A stretch of DNA of 39,310 nt from Actinomycetospora soli (GCF_021026295.1 NZ_JAJNDA010000032.1:1-39310), one strand, 5' to 3'; shown: positions 1 to 7,737, counted from the first letter of the stretch. The notes: a model not told the origin generated them from the letters alone. Program-made: numbers and translations.

Positions 1-116
1 CTCTGGCCGTGTCGGCCGGTCTCGGGGATTCGTCGTCCGGTGGCGTGCGCCCGACCATGGCGCTCGGTGAACCGCACCAGTCCGCGACTCTCGTGCCGTA
101 CTCGGTCCGTCGTCGG

Positions 117-440
117 TCAGGTGGTGTCGAGCATGTGGTCGCGTGCCTGGAGCAGCGCGAAGTAGGCCTCGGTCAGGTTGCCTTCGGCGAGATGGGCGCA
201 GGCGATCCGGGCGGCGACGTCGCCGCGCGGGTCGGGCCGGCTGACGTTCAGCGCGACACGAAGTCGGTCCTCGACGTTGGCGACCTCGGTGACGGCGTCG
301 ACGAGGGCGAGGTTGCTCAGGCACGCCAGACCAGCCTCCACGGCAGTGGGCAGCGACTCGGCTACTCGGGGGCTCGGTACGGGGCCGCCCGTGGGGCGAG
401 CTCCGGCAACGGTCCCTGTCGGGCTGCGGTGAGCGGACAT
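117..440 (-). CDS. Small protein of unknown function (107 aa)
   Basis: I do not recognise a family. The ATG start has a purine-rich site (GGGAG) about 7 bases upstream. The product is mostly predicted helical: a Pro/Gly-rich N-terminal 30 residues, then a compact segment from about residue 35 to the end rich in Ala, Leu, Asp and Glu, with no signal peptide or membrane segment. Its upstream region carries one of three copies of an inverted-repeat operator also found before the STAS gene and the RuMP series, so it probably belongs to the same regulon. It is transcribed away from the rest of that block. The shared operator and plausible codon use are the main reasons to believe it is real. No function is proposed. 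Confidence 0.55.
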   Translation of the reverse strand: MSAHRSPTGTVAGARPTGGPVPSPRVAESLPTAVEAGLACLSNLALVDAVTEVANVEDRLRVALNVSRPDPRGDVAARIACAHLAEGNLTEAYFALLQARDHMLDTT

Positions 441-519
441 GGGGTGGCTCCCGTCTGGTTTCGATCAGGTCGACCGTGAGCCGAGACGACCCTCGGCCGC
501 TGAAGGCACGGAGGAGAAG

Positions 520-582
520 ACGGTAGGCAGCCCGCCAGGGTGGGGCCGAGCCGTATCCGGCCATGGAGGCGGTGCGGAATCG
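520..582 (-). promoter_or_regulatory. Operator-promoter copy A (for the 117-440 gene)
   Basis: On the minus strand an imperfect inverted repeat, CGATTCCGC-N13-CCGGATACG (582 to 552), is followed 57 bases from its start by CCTACCGT, whose TACCGT (525-520) fits an actinobacterial TANNNT -10 box. Its first 15 bases are identical to copy C at 3217. The layout matches copies B and C to within one base. The binding protein is unknown. Confidence 0.6.
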
Positions 583-647
583 GCCGCGCCGCCCCTTCGG
601 TGCCCTGCTGCGTCACTTCGTTGAGCGGTCACCGCGTGGAGAGAGGC

Positions 648-709
648 CGATTCCGGACCGGGTCCGGGGCCGGAATCGTCTCGGCGATCCGGGTGGTGGG
701 TCCTAGCGT
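648..709 (+). promoter_or_regulatory. Operator-promoter copy B (for the STAS gene)
   Basis: A perfect inverted repeat of 9-base arms, CGATTCCGG (648-656) and CCGGAATCG (670-678), is followed by CCTAGCGT. TAGCGT at 704-709 is a likely -10 box 56 bases from the repeat start. From CCGGAA onward the next 40 or so bases align without gaps to copy C. The stretch 441-838 holds no convincing gene, only copies A and B and the leader of the STAS gene. Confidence 0.65.
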
Positions 710-838
710 CGTCGCCGTCCGTACCACCGCGGCAGCCTGGCTCCGAGGGGCCGGATCGAAGGGCGTGTGGGCGGCATGCCTGCTCGGTTCACGGCGTGGT
801 CACCGCGGGCGGGCCTGAGCCTATCGAGAAGGCACATC

Positions 839-1273
839 GTGGCGAGAACAGCGGGAGCGCGACGACGGTCGCAGCGTCCGGACGCGACGCTGGGGGTGCT
901 GGTGGAGGTGGCGTCGACGCCCGACCACGGAGATGAGCCGGTGATCGCGATTCGTTCGGGGCCGGCCGGCTGGCGCTGGCGTTGGCAGGTGTCGTCGATG
1001 ACGGCGTCGTCGATCGACTCCGGGCTCTGCTCGCCGAACCCCCTGGTCCGTGAGCTCGGCGCTCAGGAGCTGGTGATCGACCTGTCCGAGGCGCGCGCCT
1101 GTGAGCCCGACCTGGCCCGGTTCCTGCATCGGGTACGTCTGCGGCGCCAGGCCGCGGGGTGCCGGGTGGAGCTGCGCAATCCCTCGGAAGCGCTCGGTGT
1201 GGGTCTCGAGGACGCCACGCTGAGCGAGGCGTTCACCGTTTACGACGCGGCCCGTCGCCACAACCCGCACTGA
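839..1273 (+). CDS. STAS-domain-like protein (anti-sigma-factor-antagonist type)
   Basis: The C-terminal 80 residues read like a STAS domain: a beta strand (ELVIDLSEAR), a helix around residues 86-100, the G-C-R-V-E-L strand, and a final F-x-V-Y-D segment. The usual Ser/Thr phosphorylation position (D-S-S/T-G) is not evident; the equivalent stretch reads ACEPDLARF. It may therefore be a non-phosphorylated or diverged relative. STAS proteins control SigB/SigF-type sigma factors by partner switching, and two such sigma genes lie at 5667 and 7770, so a role in that circuit is an inference. GTG at 839 is chosen because GAGAAGG sits 6 bases upstream; an upstream in-frame GTG at 767 is possible. 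Operator copy B lies ahead of it. Confidence 0.6.
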   Translation: MARTAGARRRSQRPDATLGVLVEVASTPDHGDEPVIAIRSGPAGWRWRWQVSSMTASSIDSGLCSPNPLVRELGAQELVIDLSEARACEPDLARFLHRVRLRRQAAGCRVELRNPSEALGVGLEDATLSEAFTVYDAARRHNPH

Positions 1274-1358
1274 GGTCGGCGACGGATCGGGCCCCGCAGG
1301 CGGGCCTGGGTGTCGGCGGAGTAGGCGCCTCGTCGTGCCGGGAGAGAGGAGAGCTCCT

Positions 1359-2045
1359 GTGAGCGATCCAGAAGGGTGGGCGGACAGGTCCGCTTCCGTA
1401 CCGGCCACCGGCCGCCCCCGCCGGGCGGAGGAGCGCCACGAGCAGTCGGTGGCGACGCGCAACGCGATCGTGGCGGCTGCGGCGCAGCGGTTCGCTGAGG
1501 TCGGCTATCACGGCGCGACGCTCAGCGAGATCCTGTCTCGTAGCGGGGTGACCAAGGGCGCGATGTACTTCCATTTCCCGCACAAGGAGGCCATGGCCGA
1601 GGCGGTGATCGCCGCGACCGACGCGATCTGGACCGGGCTCCTCGTCGAGCTTAAGACGCGGGGGTGGGACCCGCTGTGCACACTGGTCGTGCTGACCGAG
1701 CGGGTCGTGGACGCGGTGCGCCTCGATCCGGTCGCCCGCGGCGGGGTCCGGCTGCTCAACGACGCTGCCGTCACCGTCGAGCAGGGTGCCGCGCACGACC
1801 GGTTCGCCGAGGAGGCCGTCGCGACCCACGTGTGGGCGGCAGCAGAGGCCGGGATGCTGCGCCCGTCGGTCGACGCGGCGGTGCTGGCCCGCCAGATCGC
1901 CACCCTGATGGCCGGGCACCACCTGATCTGCGAGCGCAGCGGCACCCTCGACGTGCTCCCCGCCCGGGTCGCCGCCATGTGGGACGTGCTGCTGCCCTTG
2001 ATCGCCACTGACGACTGGCTCGCCGAGCGCCGCGTGAGCACCTGA
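1359..2045 (+). CDS. TetR-family regulator, gamma-butyrolactone-receptor-like
   Basis: The 228-residue protein has an N-terminal TetR helix-turn-helix (roughly residues 25-75, with T-R-N-A-I-V-A-A-A and GVTKGAMYFHFPHKEAM). This pattern is typical of the ScbR/ArpA gamma-butyrolactone receptors of actinobacteria. The C-terminal ligand domain is of normal length. GTG at 1359 is preferred over GTG at 1335 because a GAGAGGAGAG site sits at 1343-1352. It lies between the STAS gene and an AraC gene in the formaldehyde block. No butyrolactone synthase (AfsA type) is visible, so the ligand is unknown. A generic TetR sensor of a small metabolite is the alternative. Confidence 0.8.
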   Translation: MSDPEGWADRSASVPATGRPRRAEERHEQSVATRNAIVAAAAQRFAEVGYHGATLSEILSRSGVTKGAMYFHFPHKEAMAEAVIAATDAIWTGLLVELKTRGWDPLCTLVVLTERVVDAVRLDPVARGGVRLLNDAAVTVEQGAAHDRFAEEAVATHVWAAAEAGMLRPSVDAAVLARQIATLMAGHHLICERSGTLDVLPARVAAMWDVLLPLIATDDWLAERRVST

Positions 2046-2084
2046 CCCGGCTCCCGCGGTTCCATACCGGGCGCCCCGCTCGTG

Positions 2085-2121
2085 TAGTTTCGCGGAACGC
2101 ACCTGTACGACCCTGGTGCGT
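2085..2121 (+). promoter_or_regulatory. Possible promoter and inverted repeat ahead of AraC gene
   Basis: TAGTTT at 2085-2090 fits a TANNNT -10 box. It is followed by a 7-base inverted repeat, ACGCACC (2097-2103) and GGTGCGT (2115-2121), between the TetR stop and the AraC start. It could be an operator for either regulator or a leader hairpin. Confidence 0.3.
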
Positions 2122-2191
2122 GGTCGTTCCCGGCTCGCCCCGACAGCGGTGGCCCGCCGGCTGTACGTCCCTTCGGGTGGAGGGGAAGCCG

Positions 2192-3181
2192 TTGAGCCGA
2201 GATTGGCCCGAACCGTCGGGTCAGAAGCTGGTTCGCACGAACGATCTCGACGACCTCGTCTCGCGGGTCACCGACCTGATGTCCAGCCACACGGTGGCTC
2301 CGGCGCACTCTGGCGGGTTCATCGCGGAGGTGTCCGGGATCCTCACCCCGGGTCTGTCGCTGCTGGAGATGGACTACGGGATGGCGGTGCGGTTGAGCGC
2401 CGATCCGCTGCCGGACTACGTCGCGGTGTCCCTCCCGCTCGCGGGCGGGATGTCCGCGCAGCACGCGGGGCGCCGCTTCGACGCGGTCGCCGGGCGGTCG
2501 GTCGTGGTGAGCACCGCGGCCTCCGAGCTGGTGATGGACTGGGACGAGGCGCTGCGGCTGCTCGTGATCCGCGTCGACCTCGACGCGCTGCGGTCCTTCG
2601 CCGGTCGGTTGGTCACCGCGTCGCCCGAGCAGCCCGATCTGGAGTTCGACCCTGTCATGGGTGCCCCGGAGACCATGGCGGTGCTGGGGCAGGTCCGGTT
2701 GATGCAGCAGGTGCTGGCCGACGCCGGGACCGGAGCGACGAACCCTCTGGTGGCGGCGCAGCTGCGCGAGCAGGTGATGAGCACCCTGCTGCTGGGGCAG
2801 CCCAACAGCTGGATGGCGGCGCTGCGCCACCGACCGGAGTCCGCGCCTCGCACGACGATCTCGGAGGCCGCGGAGCTGATGCGGATCCACGCCGACGAGG
2901 CGCTGTCCATCGAGGGCGTCGCCCGCGCGGTGGGTCTGTCGGTGCGGGCCCTGCACGCGGGATTCCGCCGCGAGCTCGACCGGTCCCCGAAGCAGTACCT
3001 CCAGCACGTCCGCCTCGAGCGCGCCCGCTCCGACCTGGTCGCAGCCGAGACCGGGAGCGGTGTCCGCGTCATCGACGTCGCGCACCGGTGGGGCTTCAGC
3101 CACCCCGGACGCTTCGCCAGCGCCTACCGCCACCACTACGGCGAAGCACCCGCCGTCACCCTGGCCCGCACCCTGCGCTGA
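2192..3181 (+). CDS. AraC-family transcriptional regulator
   Basis: The 329-residue protein has an N-terminal sensing domain of the AraC-binding-like type and a C-terminal double helix-turn-helix at about residues 225-329 (AAELMRIHADEALSIEGVAR, then DVAHRWGFSHPGRFASAYR). The end of the gene is firm. The start is less so: TTG at 2192 has an excellent GGTGGAGGGGAA site just upstream, while GTG codons at 2122 and 2177 are also in frame. It ends 141 bases before the DJ-1/RuMP series and is the natural candidate to bind the operator at 3217, though nothing in the sequence proves this. It is less similar to the two AraC proteins near the gco genes than those are to each other. Confidence 0.85.
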   Translation: MSRDWPEPSGQKLVRTNDLDDLVSRVTDLMSSHTVAPAHSGGFIAEVSGILTPGLSLLEMDYGMAVRLSADPLPDYVAVSLPLAGGMSAQHAGRRFDAVAGRSVVVSTAASELVMDWDEALRLLVIRVDLDALRSFAGRLVTASPEQPDLEFDPVMGAPETMAVLGQVRLMQQVLADAGTGATNPLVAAQLREQVMSTLLLGQPNSWMAALRHRPESAPRTTISEAAELMRIHADEALSIEGVARAVGLSVRALHAGFRRELDRSPKQYLQHVRLERARSDLVAAETGSGVRVIDVAHRWGFSHPGRFASAYRHHYGEAPAVTLARTLR

Positions 3182-3182
3182 C

Positions 3183-3200
3183 GGGCGGCAGGCGCCGCCC
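3183..3200 (+). terminator. Hairpin after AraC gene
   Basis: A perfect 7-base stem (GGGCGGC, loop AGGC, GCCGCCC) lies 1 base after the AraC stop and before operator copy C. There is no U tract, as is common in actinobacteria. It probably separates AraC transcription from the RuMP series. Confidence 0.5.
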
Positions 3201-3216
3201 CTGCGACGACGAGTGC

Positions 3217-3278
3217 CGATTCCGCACCGCCGTCCCGTCCGGAAACGGCTCTGGCCCGCGGGTGACGGCGCCTAGCGT
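3217..3278 (+). promoter_or_regulatory. Operator-promoter copy C (for the DJ-1/RuMP series)
   Basis: The inverted repeat CGATTCCGC (3217-3225) and CCGGAAACG (3239-3247) has the same 13-base spacer as copies A and B. CCTAGCGT follows, with TAGCGT at 3273-3278, 56 bases from the repeat start exactly as in copy B. The DJ-1 start codon is 45 bases downstream. This is the likely main promoter of the plus-strand formaldehyde genes. Confidence 0.65.
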
Positions 3279-3322
3279 CGTGGCGTCCGCACGGGCGGTC
3301 CACGACGAAGAGGTGACGGTTG

Positions 3323-3892
3323 ATGGCGGAGGAACTGCGTGGTCGGCGGGTGGCCATCCTGGCTACCGACGGCGTCGAACAGGTCGAATACACCCAGCCC
3401 CGCCAGGCCGTGGAGGACGCGGGCGCGCAGGTCACACTCCTCTCGATCCACAGCGGCGAGATCCAGGCGATGAACGGCGACATCGACAAGGGCGACACGT
3501 TCCCGGTCGACCGACTGGTCTCCGAGGTCTCGCCCGACGACTTCGACGCGCTGATCCTGCCCGGCGGCACCGTCAACCCGGACGGGCTGCGGGTGAACGC
3601 CGACGCGGTGCGGTTCGTGGGGGACTTCGTCCGTTCCGGCAAGCCGGTCGGATCGATCTGTCACGGCCCGTGGACGCTGGTCGAGGCCGACGTGGTCCGG
3701 GGTCGAACCCTGACGTCGTTCCCGAGCATCCGCACCGACATCCGCAACGCGGGCGGCAACGTCGTCGACCAGGACGTCGTCACCGACAACGGTCTGGTCA
3801 CCAGCCGCAACCCCGACGACCTGCCCGCGTTCGGCGCGAAGATCGTCGAGGAGTTCGCCGAGGGCCGCCACCGGGCCGAGGCCCGGACCTGA
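3323..3892 (+). CDS. DJ-1/PfpI-family protein (type 1 glutamine amidotransferase-like)
   Basis: The 189-residue protein matches the PfpI/YhbO branch of the DJ-1 superfamily, stress proteins reported as deglycases or aldehyde-handling enzymes. The nucleophile elbow S-I-C113-H-G-P-W is intact, with Glu19 in the G-V-E position and the L-I-L-P-G-G-T strand near residues 78-84. ATG at 3323 is used (a TTG at 3320 is immediately upstream); AAGAGGTGA provides the binding site. It is the first gene after operator copy C and precedes the ABM and RuMP genes. A role in limiting damage from formaldehyde or other reactive carbonyls fits the context but is inference. Confidence 0.85.
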   Translation: MAEELRGRRVAILATDGVEQVEYTQPRQAVEDAGAQVTLLSIHSGEIQAMNGDIDKGDTFPVDRLVSEVSPDDFDALILPGGTVNPDGLRVNADAVRFVGDFVRSGKPVGSICHGPWTLVEADVVRGRTLTSFPSIRTDIRNAGGNVVDQDVVTDNGLVTSRNPDDLPAFGAKIVEEFAEGRHRAEART

Positions 3893-3998
3893 CTCGGGCG
3901 TCCGCGCGAAGCCCTGCGCCCGAACACGCAGGTGGGCCAGATCGGCGGCCCGGCTGGTCGGGGCGCCGATCGACGTTCCTACGAGGAGGAGACCGAGC

Positions 3999-4307
3999 AT
4001 GACCGCACCCGTGACCGTCGGACTGTTGGTCCGGATCGAGGCCCTTCCGGGCCGGGAGGACGACGTCGAGAACTTCCTGCAGCGCGGGCTCGACCTGGTC
4101 GGGCAGGAACCGGAGACGGTCCGCTGGTTCGCCCTGCGCTTCGGGGCGTCGTCGTTCGGCATCTATGACGCGTTCGCGGCCGATTCCGGCCGCCAGGCCC
4201 ACCTGTCCGGCGAGGTCGCCCAAGCCCTCGCCGACAACACCGGGGTCCTGTTCGCCCAGCCGACCATCGAGCCCGTCGACGTGATCGCGGAAAAAGCGCC
4301 GCTCTGA
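3999..4307 (+). CDS. Antibiotic biosynthesis monooxygenase (ABM)-like small protein
   Basis: The 102-residue protein has the one-domain ferredoxin-like ABM layout: an N-terminal strand (VGLLVRIEALPG), a helix, R-W-F-A-L-R-F, a second helix after F-G-I-Y-D-A-F, and a C-terminal strand. A strong GAGGAGGAG site precedes the ATG. Small ABM-fold proteins are quinol monooxygenases, heme-degrading enzymes or of unknown function, and no residue here decides among these. It lies 29 bases before the hexuloisomerase gene and is presumably co-transcribed with it. Confidence 0.7.
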   Translation: MTAPVTVGLLVRIEALPGREDDVENFLQRGLDLVGQEPETVRWFALRFGASSFGIYDAFAADSGRQAHLSGEVAQALADNTGVLFAQPTIEPVDVIAEKAPL

Positions 4308-4336
4308 TCGCGCAGCAGCTGTGGAGGAGGGGACCG

Positions 4337-4909
4337 ATGTCGGGACCGACAGCTCAGGACGTCGTCGACGCCACGACCGCGATCCGCGCGGAGCACGACC
4401 GCGTGGTCCACGGAGTCGAACCGGCCGCCTGGGCCCGCGCCGGCGTCCTGGTGACCGGTGCGTCCGCGGTGTTCACCGTGGGCACCGGGCGCAGCGGGTT
4501 GGCCCTGCAGATGGCGGCCATGCGCTTCATGCACCTCGGCCTCGACGCCCACGTGGTCGGAGAGACCACCACGCCCGCCATCGGTCCCGGCGACGTCCTC
4601 GTCGCGGCGTCCGGCTCCGGTTCGACGGCCAGGGTGATCCGCGCGGCGCAGACCGCCCGCGACGAGGGCGCCGACGTCGTGGCGATCACGACGGCCGCGG
4701 AGTCGCCCCTGGCCGAGACGGCCACCGAGACCCTGGTCGTGCCCGCGGCCGACAAACAGGACTTCGACGGGACGACGTCGGTGCAGTACGCCGGCAGCCT
4801 GTTCGAGCAGTCGGTCCTGCTGCTCGCCGACGCGCTGTTCCACGCGCTGTGGCAGACCAGCGGGACGCAGGCCCGGGAGCTGTGGCGCACGCACGCCAAC
4901 CTCGAATGA
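4337..4909 (+). CDS. hxlB: 6-phospho-3-hexuloisomerase (PHI)
   Basis: PHI converts 3-hexulose 6-phosphate to fructose 6-phosphate, the second step of the ribulose monophosphate (RuMP) route for fixing formaldehyde. The 190-residue length is typical. The SIS fold is clear: G-T-G-R-S (residues 49-53), the A-S-G-S-G-S-T loop (91-97) and the V-V-A-I-T-T strand. A GGAGGAGGG site precedes ATG 4337. The adjacent gene encodes the first RuMP enzyme, which makes the assignment firm. In non-methylotrophs this pair detoxifies formaldehyde; here the likely source is aryl O-demethylation by the GcoAB systems in the same window. Confidence 0.9.
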   Translation: MSGPTAQDVVDATTAIRAEHDRVVHGVEPAAWARAGVLVTGASAVFTVGTGRSGLALQMAAMRFMHLGLDAHVVGETTTPAIGPGDVLVAASGSGSTARVIRAAQTARDEGADVVAITTAAESPLAETATETLVVPAADKQDFDGTTSVQYAGSLFEQSVLLLADALFHALWQTSGTQARELWRTHANLE

Positions 4910-4947
4910 CCTGCGGTCCCACCCGTGATCGAGAAGGAAGCACTGAG

Positions 4948-5574
4948 ATGAAGCTGCAGGTCGCCATGGACGTCGCCACTCTCGACGAGGCCCTGGCGCT
5001 GTCGCGCCAGGTCGCCGACTACGTCGACATCATCGAGCTGGGCACACCCCTGATCAAGCACGAGGGGATCGCGGCGGTGAGCGCGATCAAGGCGGCGCAC
5101 CCGGAGAAGGAGGTGTTCGCCGACATGAAGACCGCCGACGCCGGTGAGCTCGAGGCCGGGATCGCCTTCGCGGCGGGTGCGGACTACGTGACCGTGATGG
5201 GCGCCGCCGACGATGACACCATCCGCGGCGCGGTCAAGTCGGCCCAGGAGTACGGCAGGCAGATCGTCGCCGACATGATCACGGTGAAGGACCGCGCCGA
5301 GCGTGCCCGCGCGGTGACCGAGCTCGGCGTCGCCTTCTGCGAAATCCACGCGGGTCTCGACGAGCAGGCCCAGGAGGGCTACTCGATCCAGACCGTCATC
5401 GACGACGGCAAGGCGTCCGGCGTGCCGTTCTCGATCGCCGGCGGGGTGAACATCGACAGCATCCGCGACGTACAGGCCGCCGGGGCGACCGTGGCCGTCG
5501 CGGGCGGGGCGATCCGCAACGCCGACGATCCCGCCGCCGCCGCCAAGGAACTGCGCGGGGCCATCACCAGCTGA
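4948..5574 (+). CDS. hxlA: 3-hexulose-6-phosphate synthase (HPS)
   Basis: HPS condenses formaldehyde with ribulose 5-phosphate. The 208-residue protein is a complete OMP-decarboxylase-superfamily barrel: Asp8 in V-A-M-D, Glu30 in D-I-I-E-L-G-T-P, the signature D59-M-K61-T-A-D64, and the phosphate-binding S-I-A-G-G-V and V-A-G-G-A-I-R segments near the C-terminus. ATG 4948 has GAGAAGGAAG upstream and gives exactly the family length. It lies 38 bases after hxlB. Ribulose 5-phosphate would come from the pentose phosphate pathway encoded elsewhere. Confidence 0.93.
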   Translation: MKLQVAMDVATLDEALALSRQVADYVDIIELGTPLIKHEGIAAVSAIKAAHPEKEVFADMKTADAGELEAGIAFAAGADYVTVMGAADDDTIRGAVKSAQEYGRQIVADMITVKDRAERARAVTELGVAFCEIHAGLDEQAQEGYSIQTVIDDGKASGVPFSIAGGVNIDSIRDVQAAGATVAVAGGAIRNADDPAAAAKELRGAITS

Positions 5575-5666
5575 TGACCACCTCGACGACGTTCGCCGCC
5601 TCGCTCGGCTGAGCCGGGCCCGCCGCGCGGCGCAGCCCAGAACTGGTCCACTGGGAAGGACGAGGA

Positions 5667-6485
5667 GTGACACGCGCGGAGGACAACGCGGAGTACGCGC
5701 GGCGTGCGCCGCTGCTCGCTGAATACGCTCGGATGGCCGTCGCCGACGTTCGCCGCCCGGCGCTGCGCGAGCGTCTGGTGCTGGTCTACCTGCCGGTGGC
5801 TCGGCACATCGCGCGCCGGTTCGCGTATCGGGGCGAGCCGGTGGACGACCTCGAGCAGGTCGCCGCCATCGGACTGCTCGGTGCGCTGGAACGCTTCGAT
5901 CCCGACCGCGACCGAGACTTCGTCGCCTATGCGGTGCCCACGATCATGGGAGAGGTCCGGCGGCACTTCCGCGACCGCACGTGGACGGTGCGCACCCCAC
6001 GCGGAGTGAAGGACGACTACCTCGCGGTCAGGAAGGCCGTCACGTCCCTGTCCCAGCACCTGGATCGCGCTCCGACCGTGCCGGAACTCGCCGAGCACCT
6101 CGGTCTGGCCGCCGACCGGGTGAGCGAGGCGATCACGGCGGGCGGGGCCCTGCGGCCTGCCTCGTTGGATGAAGGCCGGGCCGAGGGCGACGACGGCGAT
6201 TCCCTGGCCGGCGTCCTCGGGGAGCTGGACCCCGACATCGGACGAGTCGAGGTCGGCGCACTGGTCCAGCACCTGGTGCGGGCCCTACCGCAGCGGGAAC
6301 GCACGATCCTCGCTTTGCGCTTCGTCCACGACAAGACCCAGACCGAGATCGGGGAGGTCCTCTGCATCTCCCAGATGCACGTCTCGCGCCTGCTGAGGAG
6401 AACCCTCGCCCAGCTGCAGGACGAGGTCGGGCGCTCGATGGACACCGACCCGGAGCAGGGCCTGCGAGAACTCGTCGCCCGCTGA
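5667..6485 (+). CDS. SigF/SigB-family RNA polymerase sigma factor (copy 1)
   Basis: The 272-residue protein is a complete group 3 sigma factor of the SigB/SigF/SigG type. Region 2 includes D-L-E-Q-V-A-A-I-G-L-L-G-A-L-E-R-F and F-R-D-R-T-W; region 3 includes A-P-T-V-P-E-L-A-E-H-L-G-L; region 4 holds the helix-turn-helix T-Q-T-E-I-G-E-V-L-C-I-S-Q-M-H-V-S-R-L. GTG at 5667 follows GAAGGACGAGGA. Such factors are usually held by an anti-sigma factor that a STAS antagonist releases. No anti-sigma gene is visible nearby, though a STAS-like gene is at 839. It has the same length as the paralogue at 7770 and is highly similar over its whole length, especially regions 2 and 4. The two flank the formaldehyde dehydrogenase gene. 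Confidence 0.92.
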   Translation: MTRAEDNAEYARRAPLLAEYARMAVADVRRPALRERLVLVYLPVARHIARRFAYRGEPVDDLEQVAAIGLLGALERFDPDRDRDFVAYAVPTIMGEVRRHFRDRTWTVRTPRGVKDDYLAVRKAVTSLSQHLDRAPTVPELAEHLGLAADRVSEAITAGGALRPASLDEGRAEGDDGDSLAGVLGELDPDIGRVEVGALVQHLVRALPQRERTILALRFVHDKTQTEIGEVLCISQMHVSRLLRRTLAQLQDEVGRSMDTDPEQGLRELVAR

Positions 6486-6597
6486 GGAACACGTCGCTCT
6501 CGCCTCGAGGTGCCTCCCGATCTCACACCCCGCCGCGGAAGCGCCCATTTACGCCGAACACGTTTCGTCCCACCAGATGGAGAGGATCGATCCCCTA

Positions 6598-7737
6598 ATG
6601 AAGGCACTGGTCTACGAAGGCCCGAAGTCGGTGTCGGTGAAGGACGTGCCGGACGCGACGGTCGAGAAGCCGACCGACGTCCTGGTGCGCATCACGACCA
6701 CGAACATCTGCGGGTCGGACCTGCACATGTACGAGGGGCGCACCGGGCTCGAGTCCGGCAAGATCCTCGGTCACGAGAACATGGGCGAGGTCGTCGAGGT
6801 CGGCTCCGGTGTCGACCGGGTCAAGGTCGGCGACCAGGTCAGCCTGCCGTTCAACATCGGCTGCGGGTTCTGCGAGAACTGCGAGCGCGGCAACACCGGC
6901 TTCTGCCTCACGGTCAACCCCGGCACCGCCGGTGGCGCCTACGGCTTCTACGGCATGGGCCCGTACGCAGGTGGCCAGGCCGAGCTGCTGCGCGTGCCCT
7001 ACGCCGACTTCAACTGCCTGGTCCTGCCCGAGGACGCGGCGGAGAAGCAGAACGACTACGCGATGCTCTCGGACATCTTCCCGACCGGCTGGCACGCCAC
7101 CGAGCTCGCCGGGATGCGCCCGGGCGAGTCCGTCGTGGTCTACGGCGGCGGCCCCGTCGGGATCATGGCCGCCTACTCCGCGGTGATCCGCGGCGCGAGC
7201 CAGGTGTTCGTCGTCGACCGCCACCCCGACCGGCTCAAGCTGGCCGAGCGGGCCGGAGCGACGCCGATCGACGACTCGCAGGGCGGCCCCGCCCAGCAGA
7301 TCCTCGACCAGACCGACGGCAGGGGCGCCGACCGCGGGTGTGAGTGCGTGGGCTACCAGGCCCACGACGCCCAGGGCAACGAGGACCCGTCGATGACGCT
7401 GAACTCGCTGTTCCAGGCCGTGCGGCCCACCGGCAAGATCGGCGTGGTCGGGCTGTTCCTGCCCGACGACCCGGGCGCGAAGACCGAGGACGCGAAGACC
7501 GGGCGCTACCCGCTCGACTACGGCACCACGTGGTTCAAGGGCCAGGGCATCGGCAACGGCCAGGCCAACGTCAAGAACTACAACCGCCAGCTCGCGCAGC
7601 TGATCCACCAGGGCAAGGCGAAGCCGTCGTTCATCGTCAGCCACGAGCTCTCCCTCGACCAGGCCCCCGAGGCGTACCAGAACTTCGACGACCGCCTCGA
7701 GGGATGGACGAAGGTCCTGCTCAAGCCTGCCGCCTGA
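6598..7737 (+). CDS. fdhA: Zinc-dependent formaldehyde dehydrogenase, glutathione-independent type
   Basis: The 379-residue medium-chain dehydrogenase resembles Pseudomonas-type formaldehyde dismutase/dehydrogenase rather than ordinary alcohol dehydrogenases. N-I-C38-G-S-D and G-H59-E60 supply the catalytic zinc site, Cys89/92/95/103 the structural zinc, and the family-typical F-C-L-T-V-N-P and G-G-A-Y-G-F segments are present. The Rossmann motif G-G-G-P-V-G lies near residue 180. ATG 6598 is chosen because the upstream ATG at 6577 itself overlaps the ribosome site (GGAGAGGA). It would oxidise formaldehyde to formate with tightly bound NAD, a second outlet beside RuMP. It sits between two SigF-like genes in the same orientation. 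Confidence 0.88.
   Translation: MKALVYEGPKSVSVKDVPDATVEKPTDVLVRITTTNICGSDLHMYEGRTGLESGKILGHENMGEVVEVGSGVDRVKVGDQVSLPFNIGCGFCENCERGNTGFCLTVNPGTAGGAYGFYGMGPYAGGQAELLRVPYADFNCLVLPEDAAEKQNDYAMLSDIFPTGWHATELAGMRPGESVVVYGGGPVGIMAAYSAVIRGASQVFVVDRHPDRLKLAERAGATPIDDSQGGPAQQILDQTDGRGADRGCECVGYQAHDAQGNEDPSMTLNSLFQAVRPTGKIGVVGLFLPDDPGAKTEDAKTGRYPLDYGTTWFKGQGIGNGQANVKNYNRQLAQLIHQGKAKPSFIVSHELSLDQAPEAYQNFDDRLEGWTKVLLKPAA

Noticed and set aside
4179..4212. CGATTCCGG within the ABM gene as another operator
   Set aside because: No matching right half-site at 13 bases and no -10 box; it is coding sequence.
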